Shown here in pieces: positions 10,502 to 20,332 of a DNA stretch of 64,000 nucleotides (positions within the stretch are counted from its first letter, which is position 1; every line of letters starts with the position of its first letter). The DNA is from Plantago major (lineage: Eukaryota; Streptophyta; Magnoliopsida; Lamiales; Plantaginaceae): the NCBI GenBank assembly GCA_026545765.1, contig CM048842.1, positions 31,545,167 through 31,609,166 of the forward strand, in the 5' to 3' direction. Position numbers and translations under genes: made by a program. The notes beneath the pieces are model-generated. The model made no database searches and was not told the origin of the DNA. It saw nothing but the letters and a program-made list of their open reading frames with translations.

Positions 10502-11935
10502 ATGGCACCCAAAAGAGCAGCATCAAAATCCCAAGCTTCATCTTCTGGTACTGCTGCAAAGAAAACCATTACTATCAAGGAAAAGAAGATAACTGGAATT
10601 TTCAACCCAAGTATGTGGAATACTAGACCCAAGGTACTCTGGGGAGGAGTACTAGTTGATGAATACCTGCTTGGAGCTTCTCTCAACCAAGCAAAAGCGA
10701 GAAGAGGGCTTGAACTACTTGAAAAAGTAGGAATCAAGCAGTTCTGTTCTGTGAAACCTTCTTTCACATCCTATATGGATGTTTTGGAATTCTGCAATAA
10801 TTTCGCGGTGAAAACTGAGATTGGCTCCGAAAGGATGTCAATTACTTCGAAGGTTCAAGATATAGAGATATGTCTTCTCGAAGAAACCTTCTGTCAATTG
10901 TTTGGACTTCCAAACTATGGTGCTGAACATCAGATAGACGTGTCTAAGGAGGCCATTGACGACTTCTATTTAAATAACATGGCACCAGAAAATGAAAACA
11001 ACGTGGATGTTCCTGAAACATTTGAGATTGTGAACATGCGCAGACAGCATGTCACTGAACCCTGGAACTGGCTTGCCCTTATCTTGCACAGATGTTTTGA
11101 GTGCAGCAAAGGTGGGGCTGACAAGGTGTCTCTGGAGATATGGGGTACTCTTGCCCATATGTACACCTTGAGCGAAAGGGCAACTCCCTTCAATTGGGGG
11201 AGGTATATATGGAAGAAGTTTGCTGAGAACATCAAGTCCTTTGAAGCCACAATCATCCGTGGTCATGCTGAACCTCTGATGACCATTTCTTTCGGTTTGA
11301 AGATCTGTTACATTCTGGAGCACTTTGGTGTAGTGCTCAGAGAAAAAGTGCAGGTTGCATACGGTGATTTTGTGTGTAGACTTAATTTCGATAACAGACA
11401 AAAGAAAAGGGCATCAGAAGGAGTCTCTGAAGCACCATTAGTGCCATCGAAGAGACGTAGAACTGGGGGCATAAAGAAGACTAACGTCTCAGAGAGCAGT
11501 GAACAAATAGTTCTCTCTGAACATGTTGCTGCACCTGTTGCTGAAGAAACCTCAGTCCCAACACAAACCACATCTCCTGCTGATGGAGGTACCACTCTTG
11601 CTGACAAGAGGGTAGATGAAACCAAGGAGGCCCCTGCTACGGAACTAGCAGACCTACACATGGGCTCCTCCTCGGAAAAGGATGTGATTGTTGGAGATAT
11701 TCTTGCATCAATGGTTGATGAAATAGCAACCAGATACGGAGAAAATACTATACAAGGACCAATCTCTCTGAAAGATATTTCTGAAGGTCCTTTAATATAT
11801 AACTTAATAACCCTGATGATGCATCCCCATCAAAATCTAGATCTCCACAAGAACAACAACGCAACGAACACAAAGCTCTACATTTCTGAAAGAAGAAACT
11901 GTAGTAAGAGCTGTAGAGATGCGTCAGAAAGATGA
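10502..11935 (+). CDS. Copia element 1 extra 3' ORF, first block
   Basis: A 477-codon open frame starts MAPKRAASKSQASSSGTAAK. SIRE/Maximus elements carry an additional ORF after pol, called envelope-like in SIRE1; this occupies that position. Residues about 30-90 (GIFNPSMWNTRPKVLWGG, DEYLLGASLNQAKARRGL) recur in copia element 2 at 35421-35864, and a weaker match starts at 55664 in element 3. The middle is a mostly helical globular-looking region and the tail is Ser/Thr/Glu-rich. No signal peptide is evident at this start. Function of this ORF in the family is not established. Part of a broken fossil. Confidence 0.65.
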   Translation: MAPKRAASKSQASSSGTAAKKTITIKEKKITGIFNPSMWNTRPKVLWGGVLVDEYLLGASLNQAKARRGLELLEKVGIKQFCSVKPSFTSYMDVLEFCNNFAVKTEIGSERMSITSKVQDIEICLLEETFCQLFGLPNYGAEHQIDVSKEAIDDFYLNNMAPENENNVDVPETFEIVNMRRQHVTEPWNWLALILHRCFECSKGGADKVSLEIWGTLAHMYTLSERATPFNWGRYIWKKFAENIKSFEATIIRGHAEPLMTISFGLKICYILEHFGVVLREKVQVAYGDFVCRLNFDNRQKKRASEGVSEAPLVPSKRRRTGGIKKTNVSESSEQIVLSEHVAAPVAEETSVPTQTTSPADGGTTLADKRVDETKEAPATELADLHMGSSSEKDVIVGDILASMVDEIATRYGENTIQGPISLKDISEGPLIYNLITLMMHPHQNLDLHKNNNATNTKLYISERRNCSKSCRDASER

Positions 11936-12230
11936 CGTTGTGGAACACAACACTGTAGTGGAAGAAGTATTCCAAGAACATCAAGGGATAGTTCACTCAG
12001 TGGAAAGGCTCGAAGTTCTTGAAACTTCCTTTGAAGATATAGTCATGGAACAACTCGACCAACTCACAGACCAACCACATTTTCTAGAAACCACTCAGTC
12101 TGACATTGCTCAGGCCATTCAAGAAACAAGAATCCTAGAGAAGGCTGAAACACTTGCCTCAGAAACTGAAAAAGAGGTTCCTTCAACCTCAGAGCCCATG
12201 GAAATCGAGCCTGTTGCACAAGTATATTGA
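11919..12230 (+). pseudogene. Copia element 1 extra 3' ORF, acidic block
   Basis: A Glu-rich stretch (about 100 codons, VEEVFQEHQGIVHSVERLEV) probably forms coiled coil. The sequence after 12231 is AT-rich and ends in a pyrimidine tract before GCTCAAACTGAG at about 12300. A similar spacer pattern occurs elsewhere in the extra-ORF region of all three copia copies. Confidence 0.5.
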
Positions 12231-12391
12231 TTTTATAAGAGCCACGTTTCAGAATCTGGTGTTTAACATAGTACTCATAATCTATGCTTGTTTCTTATAG
12301 GCTCAAACTGAGAAAAGAGATGGTGAAAAGCCAAATTCACTAAAGGAGAAGAGTCTATTCAAGACTCTGACAAAATTGAACATGAGCCTTC

Positions 12392-13707
12392 TGATATGCT
12401 CAAATTACTACTTAGGAAAAACAAGTAGGAAGCAGTCGTCGCGAACAGACTATGCTAACCACGAGATCGTTCGCTAAGGAATCAATTAGGCTACCACACA
12501 GTTGAAAGCAAACAATTACTTGTAGAAATAATTTGTTTTGTTTGAAATAGTACTTCTAATAACTAGAAAATAAAAAATGCAATGTAATGTTTGTAAGGAT
12601 GAGTTAGAAAGAACACGGTAGCTACGATCAAGCAATGCTAATTCGCTCTAGGGATACGTTAATACTGTCACACGGTCGGTGTACTCAAAACATTCAATCC
12701 AATTCAACCAAACGTTATTTGAAAATCTTTGAACTAGAGTAATCGTGGGTCGTCAATCCACAATCCTTAACCAAAACGTTTTAGAGAATCTTTGAACTAG
12801 ATTATTGGATTGAAAGGTTTTTACAAAGATCTTTGAACTAGCCTAACCTATATGAACGATTTCAAACCCTAGAAGCGAATACGCAAAGCTATCACGCAAC
12901 TACCATGTTCGGAGTGAAAGAATACAAGATATTGAGCATGATTAGCACAACCATAATGATAATCGCATGCAAGCTTAAGCAATTCAAGAAACTAAGCAAG
13001 AACGAATTGAATAAGATTAAACAATAGAGATTTACCACAATAATTAGGGATTCGATATCAATCCTTCGTTGAACAAGCAAAACCAAGCTCCAAAATTGTC
13101 AAAGTATGATGATAGTTTTCTCTATGAACTATGTTAAAATAAGTATGAAAGAAAAGAAAAACAAATTCTAAGCTAATAAGGAAAACTAATTCTGAGCCTG
13201 CATGTCTACTTGTGGGCTTTCTTTAACGATTATATATCCATTTCAAAATCTACATGGCGACATCTTCCTTCAAAAGGGAGCTACTATAAAATCTGCATGA
13301 CGGCCAATTGCCTTGCATGACGATCTTTCTTTATCGCAATATATATAGCTCTCGCATAATTTTGCCGCGGCGAGCAAGGTGCTCCGCCGCGGCGAGCTTC
13401 AATCTTCAAACAAAGGTTCCATTCGCAAAATCTCGCCGCGGCGGACCAAATTCCTCGCCGCAGCGAGCCTTCTTGCAATTTCCAGGTCCAAGCTCGTAAA
13501 ATCTCGCCGCGGCGGACCGAATTCCTCGCCGCGGTGAGCTATGCTAAACTGCTCGTCCTCATTTAGCTCAAAAGAAATCAAATCCCGCAAAATATAAATA
13601 AAACACCAAAGCATAAAAACGTACTAAAAACACTAAAAAACCATAACCGAAGACCTACAAAGACCGCTAAAAAGGACCCAATGAGACTCTAAATTATCGT
13701 CTCATCA
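12392..13707 (-). repeat. Solo LTR, gypsy family C, copy 1
   Basis: On the minus strand it starts TGATGAGACGATAATTTAG and ends AATTTGAGCATATCA (1316 bp). The flanks are CCTTC at 12387-12391 and CCTTC at 13708-13712, a perfect 5-bp target duplication. No internal element sequence is present, so it is a solo LTR. It contains several copies of the palindrome-like CTCGCCGCGGCGGAC/GAGC motif at 13360-13545, upstream (in its sense direction) of the AT-rich TATA-like CTATATATATTG near 13350. Inserted in copia element 1. Confidence 0.92.
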
Positions 13708-13746
13708 CCTTCTGCTAAGAAGGTAGTCATCAGAAAGATCTATAAC

Positions 13747-14010
13747 ATGTTCAATTCTCTGAAAAACATCTCTTCAAAAGTATTTAACAAACTCTACTTT
13801 CAGGCTCATGAAGAAGTAGAAGTTGCTGAGGCTGAGACATCAAAGTCCCCTCAAGCAGAAAAAGTTGATGAGGCTTCAAAGCCATCATCAGAAAAGATGC
13901 CAGAGAGTCCCAAAGTCTCTGAGAAGCAAGTGTCTGAGCCTCTTTCTGCAGAGGTACTTAACACTCATTCTCAGTATCATAAGAAGCATCTTTCTTTAAA
14001 AACTTTCTAA
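13747..14010 (+). pseudogene. Copia element 1 extra 3' ORF, block after the solo LTR
   Basis: A Ser/Pro/Glu/Lys-rich open stretch (AEAETSKSPQAEKVDEASK) with low complexity. It resembles the block at 57958-58281 in copia element 3 (SPASMEIDEAPK, PETAKVSEKNDSEL). This supports real family coding sequence of unknown role. Broken fossil. Confidence 0.5.
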
Positions 14011-14029
14011 GTTAAATATCTTTTCTAAT

Positions 14030-14840
14030 TCTCAGGCTCAGAAAGATAAAGAAGAAAAGGAGGCCACCAAGGCTCCTTCTGAAGTTAAAGAATCTGAGGA
14101 TGCTGATGCCTTGAAGATTCAGAAAAACGAGCCTGCTGTTGCGACACATTTGTCTTCCAGGCTCAACAAGAGACCACAGCCGAAAGCTTTCAGCTGGCAA
14201 CTCTTTCTGATGAGGTTCTCTTGGATCTGTTCTTGAAAAATGCCCTCATTTAGATGATCCTTGGATACAGAAGATGGCAAAGACTCAGAAGGATAAATAT
14301 TATGTCCCTCATTAAATTTACGGCGATCGATCAAGAGGGTATGGGTTGAGCGGATCGAAGAATATGTCGACAATCTCTTTCCCACGAAATTGAAGAATTC
14401 GCTACCTTAGTGGATAAAGATTTGTTGAACATGTTGAGCATAAGTTGATCAGAAACTTTAAGTCATAGAGTCGAGCTACAAGGTTCAAGATTGCTACTGA
14501 TCCCAACCTCCCACCAACGTTTGCATCTGCTCCTGCTGAGCAAGAGGCGGTGGACAGCGAGACAATTAGAATTGATAATATCATCAATTTAGACTCTGAT
14601 GAGGAGACGGATGAAAACGACATAAAGATACCCAAGTCTCCTAAGTCTTCTGAAAGAAAGATGATCCCAGAAAGATGAGGATGATGATGCACCATCTGGT
14701 GCTCGAGGGATCACTGGATCAAAGAAAAATTCTGTTGCTGAAAAGACTCCAGAAAGGAAAAACTCACCCTCCCCATCTCCTCAGAGATCATCCAATCCCT
14801 CACCATCTCAAAGAAAGGATTCTGACACCAGACAAGATGA
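14030..14840 (+). pseudogene. Copia element 1 extra 3' ORF, interrupted middle
   Basis: Short open pieces in changing frames carry KDKEEKEATKAPSEVK-like and TDPNLPPTFASAPAEQE-like sequence, matching the style of the neighbouring blocks. The region is clearly degraded and I do not define a frame. It corresponds in position to about 58300-58600 in element 3 and 33900-34400 (minus) in element 2. Confidence 0.4.
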
Positions 14841-14844
14841 TCTT

Positions 14845-15882
14845 GTGGCCCAAAAACTCCTAGAAACTTCACAAACCCTTGCAAATCTACAAGAGATGGT
14901 GGAAGAGGCAAATTTGTTGCATCTGGCACTGGAAAACCAGATTGCTAACATACAGGCCAATCTGCATAAGATTGATGACCTGAATCGCAAGGAGGCAGAA
15001 GCCCTTGCTGAACAAAAGCGCATAAGACTTGATGCCCAGCTATTTGCTAAGGAAATAGAAGCTTAGGACACTGAGGCACTCAAGAAGCAAAAGGAAATCC
15101 AATAATATTCTGGAAAGCAAAAGAGATCAAAGCAAGAAATGGCCGTTGGATTCGGGGATGAGGAAGATGAAGATGATGATTTCCTGAGTGAGCCAGAAGG
15201 AAATATCCCCTCTAAAGTTAAATTCTCAGATATTCCCTATTTGAAGAAACACATTCTGGCTCCCACAAACTTTCCAGAAGTTCCTACTCCCACGGCTGAC
15301 ACAGGGAACAGGTTCAAAGAACTGCTCAGAATAAGGAAGGAACTAGAGGCTCAAAACAAGGAAGTAACTGAGTCTGTGCCACAAAACTTCACTAAGTTTG
15401 CTGAGGTGATTGCTCAGAGAACCAACAACTTAGTACTTTATCAGAAAGATCTGGGCTTAGTCCAAGACTCAGACAGCAGGATTGCTCAGAAGGCCTATAA
15501 TCTTGCTGATACTACCTCCACCAAGATCCAGAATGTGGTTGCTAAGGTTTTTACTCTTACAGACAGAGAGCATGGACTATATCAGCAGAATGAAAATCTC
15601 AGAAGTGAGCTCAGAAGACTCACAAGCAACTACTCTTTGATGCGAAAGAACTTTGAGTCACTCTCTGACTCTTATGTTAATCTCTTGGCTCGTTTTGATC
15701 AGTCCTCTATGACTAAAGGGAAAGAGAAGGTATTCCATAAGGTACAGAAACAAGCTAAGCCCAAAGGAAAGTGTAAGGAAATGATGTACCAGGAACAAGC
15801 CCTTACTCTGGAAAGAGTAACAACAAGGTCCCAGGCAAAGATCTCTCAAACAACTGCCTTGCCACCTCCGACTTCGAGCTAA
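14845..15882 (+). pseudogene. Copia element 1 extra 3' ORF, coiled-coil blocks
   Basis: Two open blocks (14845-15066 and 15139-15882) are present. The first is a heptad-rich helix (LLETSQTLANLQEMVEEANL). The second continues with acidic then helical sequence (FKELLRIRKELEAQNKEV, AQRTNNLVLYQKDLGLVQ, LRSELRRLTSNYSLMRKNF). Copia element 2 has the same order on the minus strand (32893-33075: MLKRTTSLVLTQKDLTQ). Long coiled coils in this position are known for the SIRE extra ORF. Interrupted; role unknown. Confidence 0.6.
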
Positions 15883-15905
15883 GTGACAAAAGAAAGGGAG
15901 TTTCT

Positions 15906-15945
15906 GAAGAAGAAGAAGAAGAAGAAGAAGAAGAAGAAGAAGAAG
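15906..15945 (+). repeat. (GAA)n microsatellite in extra-ORF region
   Basis: About 13 GAA triplets, encoding a Glu run in one frame. Copia element 2 has a much longer (TTC)n tract in the 3' part of the matching region (31413-31511). Confidence 0.9.
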
Positions 15946-16262
15946 GAGAAATCTCTGAAAAGAGAAGAAAAATTTCTCTAGAAAGCTGCAAAGGTACTAA
16001 AACCTATGAGAAAGACAATGATGATGATGATGATGAGCACAGGGAAACTCATCACAAGATAATCAGCTCTTCTGCTCCAATAGCTGCAAAGCCTATTCAG
16101 GCTAGAAAACCTTCTGGAGAAACCAAGTACATCCAGAAAGGTGGATCCTCCAATGACCCCTCAGAAAAGGGCCTGAATTCCAAACTGAGAAGGAAGAGGG
16201 GCAGAGACATCAAGTTTGGAAGAACCCTTCCTCCAAGGCCTGAGGATGCTAGAATAGAGTAC

Positions 16263-16595
16263 ATGAAGACTAGCAATGATCACCGCTCATGCAGGAATTG
16301 CATCAAAGTTCACAAGAATGGCTACTGGATAATGGAACTCAAGTACTTGCTTGCCAATGGAAATGGGATTCCAGAACCAGTTTACCAACAACTGATGGCA
16401 TGGAGAAAGAAAGGCAAAAGATCAAAAGTAATGCCTTATGAGATAATCAAGACCTGCCTTGACTTTGAAGTTGAAGTCAGACAGAATGCCAGACAGGATC
16501 TCTCCAAAGAATTCCCTTACATCAGGCCAGAGGATGTGCACATACTTGAAGATGAATCTGGAAAAAGGAATAAAAATGCAAGTGGAGCCCCTTGA
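16263..16595 (+). pseudogene. Copia element 1 extra 3' ORF, C-terminal block
   Basis: The open stretch contains NGYWIMELKYLLANGNG and a following FEVEVRQNARQDLS segment. Equivalent blocks are NGFWVLKLENLLANANF in element 2 (31889-32896, minus) and NGYWILELKHLLVNSRF in element 3 (59839-60663). It is the best conserved block of the extra ORF across the three copies, so it may be a structured domain. No known domain is recognised. Confidence 0.65.
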
Positions 16596-17229
16596 GTCAT
16601 TCTACATGACCAAATAGGAATTTGAAGGAGACATGGAATATCTCAGAGAGATATATAATTATTACAAGCCCACTGAAGAATAGTTGTTTCACTACTAGAA
16701 ATGGGGGAATTTTTTGTGGATAAAGGAAGTAACCACAGGACTTACTAACAAACCCTATAAAGAGAGATGTGCTGCCTCCAGAGATTCTAAAATGAGGGTA
16801 AGGACCATTCTGAAGGAATACACTGAAGATTGCCTGAAATATGGTAATTTGGAGTTTCTAAAAGAATGAAGAAGGATGAAGGCCAGCTAGTTAGGATGTT
16901 CACTTGGAACTTGGACTTTCCTGTTGTCCTACTAGTTGTGTATTTTTGATTTTTGCTGATTGTATTTAATGTTCAACTATCTTGTAAAAGTTATCTACAC
17001 TTACTATGTAATTGTTATCTGATGAACCTACTCTCAGATACTCTCTGATGAAAAGATAACTTGTCAGCAAAGATCACACCTTGTGATTTAGTTGATGTCT
17101 TACTTTCTGCACTTAAATAAAAAGAATGATAAATCATAAGAAATGTTTAAGTGGTGGATTGTTTCCTCATCCAAGTTGTAATAGGTTTTTAAAGGTAGTC
17201 ATAGGTGACAGATCAAAAAGGGAGAAATT
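16596..17229 (+). other. Copia element 1 3' untranslated region and polypurine tract
   Basis: No gene is seen. The last 15 bases, AAAAAGGGAGAAATT (17215-17229), form the polypurine tract immediately before the 3' LTR, with the same wording before the LTRs at 31137 (minus) and 61430. Confidence 0.8.
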
Positions 17230-18720
17230 TGTTAGGAAATATCTGTTCAGTTTTGATCAGTACACCATAATGACTTACCTTAGTTCAGAAAGGTATATGG
17301 TACTCTTGGTTCACTTAAATATTGTAAAATAGGAAGTGTACTTAGTATGATTAGTCTAGTAAATCTTGTATAGGATGTTAGGTCTCTGTATGTAATTTTA
17401 TCTCTTAAAGGAAGACCAAGAAGAAGACATCCAGCAGAAAGAGCTCAACTATCCAAAGATATGAAGACTGCATAAGATTACCGAAGACTAAGGAATTGTG
17501 CCTCAGAAACCATATGCAAAAGATAACTTAGTGAAAACAATGTTTTCCTTAGTTTTTGAAGAGCTTGGAGTTTCTGATAGAAACATGCATAGCCTCATAC
17601 AGCGTGCATAGTTCCGTTGGCACAACAGGATAAAAGATACTACAGTGCCTTTAATGCCATTGCAGAACTCGCCGACCAAAAGTTTTATCTCTGAACAAAG
17701 AGACAAAAGTTCTGTAGTACTATCAACGGATTGTTTGTAGTTTGAATCTCAATAGCCTAATGGATAGTAATTCAAACGGCTTGATTTTCACCTATAAATA
17801 TCACCACTTAGAATGCTTGAAAGCACACACTTGAACGACCGAATTTGATATCCTACACTCAAGCATACAAGCCTTCTCTACTTACTCAAAGCTTACAGTT
17901 GTGACCAAGCTCTTGATTCTAAGTAGCACGAAAGTTCTAAGTGTCCTGATCCTTAACAAGCTATATCTGTTGTGAAGGGGTTGAATTGAAGCGCTGTTAC
18001 GACTTGCTAAGATATTCATTCTCCTAAACGAAGAACATAGAATTGGGTCAGAAAAGAACATATCACCACACACTGTCCAAGTGTGTTAAGTGACTCTTGT
18101 TCCAAAAGGTAGTATTACATAACTGTGGAAGTTATTAATCTACCAATCTGATAAACTCTTCTTAACCAACACCAGAAAAGGCGTGGAGTAGAGGAAGTAC
18201 TTAGTTTGGGAAACTAAGGAATAACTCCAAGAAAGGTTCTGAGTAGAGGAAGTACTTGGCTGGGAAAGCTAGGGAATAACTCAGGGAATTTTGAGTAGCG
18301 GAAGTACTTGGCTGGGAAAGCCGGGGAAGAACTCAGGGGGAACACTTGGTTGGGAACCTAGTGTATTTAGGAATCGAGAGAAGATATTTGTAAGGTGAAC
18401 TCAATTATCTGTCTTAGTGGATTATAGAGTGCGAGAAATTTGAAGTGGATTAGTTGAAGGATTACGCCACCTTCAGATACCACTATAAAGCTACTGTATT
18501 ATTTACTTTCTGCACTTACTTTCTGCCTTTACTTACTTGCAAAGTAATTTACACACTTTACTAGCTTGCTGAGCACGTGCACTTATCAGAAAGACTTCCG
18601 CTATTCTGATTATAAGTATCAGAAAGTTACCCAACTTTCTGAGAAACTGTTTTATCGACAAAGGTTTTAAAAGACTATTCACCCCCCAGTCTTTTTACTT
18701 TGCCGTTATCTGGACCAACA
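17230..18720 (+). repeat. Copia element 1, 3' LTR
   Basis: TGTTAGGAAATATCTG...TCTGGACCAACA, 1491 bp, a full-length match to 5142-6612. It holds the TATA box near 17795 and a stem-loop array at about 18185-18360 in which the stems still pair although the bases differ slightly from those of the 5' LTR. Confidence 0.9.
18185..18360 (+). repeat. Stem-loop array, copia element 1 3' LTR
   Basis: Same units as 6085-6264. The second unit reads CTTGGCT-GGGAA-AGCTAGG here, and pairing is kept through G-U pairs. Confidence 0.75.
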
Positions 18721-19338
18721 TATATTTTGTGTTGTTTTTTGTGCTTTGTGTGTTTCCACCTTGTATTCAGGTTTTAGGTGTTTTTGTGAAGAAATGATTT
18801 TAAAATGGTGCATTTTATTGCATTACCAGAAAGTCAAAAGTTCCAAGGTAACAAAGGTGGTGGAAAGTGGAGTCTGACGGTCAAAACGGAAGTGCATTTG
18901 GAGTTCGGATGAAGTTTCTACGACCGTTTAAGTGAAAACTTGCGAAACTGGAACTACATTGGAGCGGTCTAGCCATTTTGGGCATAACTTCTTCATACGA
19001 TGTAGGATTGACCTCAAAGTGGCAGCCACGCGAAGATATCGAAGAGATCTAGCTGTTGGTGAAGTTTGAGGAGCAGGCGATCGCTCGGCCGCCCCTAGGC
19101 GGCCGATCACGCGAGTCGGCCTGCTCCTTTCAGATTCAATTTCTGAGCGTTACATTTCAGGATTTTGGCATTTTAATGTTAGATTTGTAATTCAAACTGA
19201 TCACTTTTTTCACTTCAAAACATAGTTTGGGAGATTTTTAGAGGTCTAGGATTCCAAGATTCATCCATCTTATTGAAGTTGGAGTCTTGGTTAGCCATTA
19301 GCTGAAGATTTCTTCCTGTAAGCAGTACTATTTCACCA
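18721..19338 (+). repeat. Athila-like 5' LTR, piece 2
   Basis: Continues piece 1 after the copia insertion. It matches the minus-strand LTR 24823-24130 along its length (CATTACCAGAAAGTCAAAAG, GTAGGATTGACC, GTTGGAGTCTTGG). A GC-rich inverted repeat at 19070-19127 (GGAGCAGGC/GCCTGCTCC, with inner CGGCCGCC/GGCGGCCG) is largely missing from the other copy. Confidence 0.8.
19070..19127. repeat. Nested GC-rich inverted repeat in Athila-like LTR
   Basis: Outer arms GGAGCAGGC (19070-19078) and GCCTGCTCC (19119-19127); inner arms CGGCCGCC (19086-19093) and GGCGGCCG (19098-19105) with a CCTA loop. Perfect pairing in both arms within an AT-rich LTR. Confidence 0.85.
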
Positions 19339-20236
19339 TTTTTTTTTCTTTTTTTCTTTTTTTATGTTTGCCAAATAAAGTACGGATGGCATTTGCTTTC
19401 TTCTTCTAGAATTGACCAGTCTCACAATATTATGCTGTATTACTATTACATATCTGGTACACACAAAGAAAAAAAAAAAAAACTAGTGTAACAATGTAAT
19501 GCCAAAACATTACACACCAGACTGCCAAACAGCTCCAGAGTACGTGATCATTCTGTAGATATAAAATCACCTTCGTTGATTGAAGTTATACCAAGAGAAA
19601 GTTGCAAAAAATCCTGACAATTGAGTTCCTGCCTGCCCTATTTCAGATTTTAATTTCAAGAAAATGAAACAGAAGGCATCCTTTCTTCAGCATGTCAATG
19701 GAGCTCCAGGACTGGACTAAGGGTCCATGGGTATTACAGTTTATGCATCTGAGTTTATGGTCATAGTTTCAGCTTCTTTTTTGGTCTTTTCAATGTGTCG
19801 CCAGCTGAGTTTTCTGATTTCTGTAGTTTCTTGTTTTGGTTCTTTCCTTTTTCCTTTTCTTCTTCTTCTTATGTTTCTTAGATCTACAGGCTCCATAGTC
19901 CTCTATATCTTCTTCTCCAGCTGACAAAGAGTCTCCAAAATCCTTAACATGATGAACTATTCTTCCTGAGGTTGAAGCACCACTGCGTAGAACGGTTTGT
20001 TTGGCATTGTTGACAGCTAATTGAACAAGCCTTAGATCAAGAGAAGTATTGGGATCCTGAAGCTTTCTTTCAAGAAATTTAGCCAGAGCGGCGGCCTTGT
20101 TCGTCTTCATAGGACCGCGCCAGTGAGCAAGCACAGGTGGTTGTAATTGAGTGAGCGGTGCATGGGAAGATGGAAGAGGAGCGAATTTGCTACCTCGTAA
20201 GGCCTTCTTCTCCTCTTCCGTCAGCTTAGTTATCCA
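19339..20236 (-). pseudogene. Processed retrocopy of a host gene, 5'-truncated
   Basis: The minus strand has an open frame of about 148 codons from 20236 to a stop at 19790. It begins within the protein (WITKLTEEEKKALRGSKF), continues through KTNKAAALAKFLERKLQDP near residue 45 and a Ser/Gly segment (RSGASTSGRIVHHVKDFGDS), and ends in a very basic tail (KKHKKKKKRKKER) like a nuclear or nucleolar signal. About 420 nt without a gene follow, then an A-rich tract (on plus, the T-run 19339-19363). Athila-like LTR sequence lies on both sides and short CCATT repeats flank the insert (19336-19340, 20234-20238). Absence of introns, the A-tract and flanking repeats indicate LINE-type retroposition of an mRNA. 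No initiating Met is seen for the full protein. I do not recognise the gene. The open frame suggests a fairly recent event. Confidence 0.65.
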
Positions 20237-20332
20237 TTGGAGCTCAGTTAATCAGATTCATTCGGTAATACTGTATCATTTCTCTTTTATTACCTCTCTT
20301 GTATGTTTATGCTTATTATCTTCATATCTCTT
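20237..20332 (+). repeat. Athila-like 5' LTR, piece 3
   Basis: TTGGAGCTCAGTTAATCAG...CGGTAATACTG aligns with minus-strand TTGGAGCTCCGTAATTC...CGGTAATTCTG at the end of the LTR near 24113-24145. The last part, ATGTTTATGC...CATATCTCTT, aligns with the minus LTR end near 29570-29585. This piece joins the two halves of the LTR and shows they are one unit. Confidence 0.7.

Larger units (their letters stand above)
5142..18720 (+). mobile_element. Ty1/copia SIRE/Maximus-like element 1
   Basis: Two long LTRs in the same orientation (5142-6612 and 17230-18720) flank a Met-tRNA primer site, gag, a protease region, a long extra 3' ORF region and a polypurine tract. Integrase, RT and RNase H are not seen, so it looks non-autonomous or internally reduced. 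The flanks are TATAC and TATAT, a near-perfect 5-bp target duplication in the LTR of the Athila-like host element. A solo gypsy LTR is nested at 12392. The coding parts carry several interruptions. LTRs compared by eye in sampled stretches differ by about 4-10 percent, suggesting an age of a few million years at usual plant rates (rough). Confidence 0.85.

Noticed and set aside
10970-11661. Minus-strand open frames opposite the extra ORF
   Set aside because: Antisense shadows of a compositionally biased coding block; no conservation in elements 2 or 3.
19727-19924. Plus-strand hydrophobic open frame suggesting a membrane protein
   Set aside because: It is the complement of the lysine-rich tail and trailer of the minus-strand host retrocopy (poly-Lys reads as Phe/Leu on the other strand).
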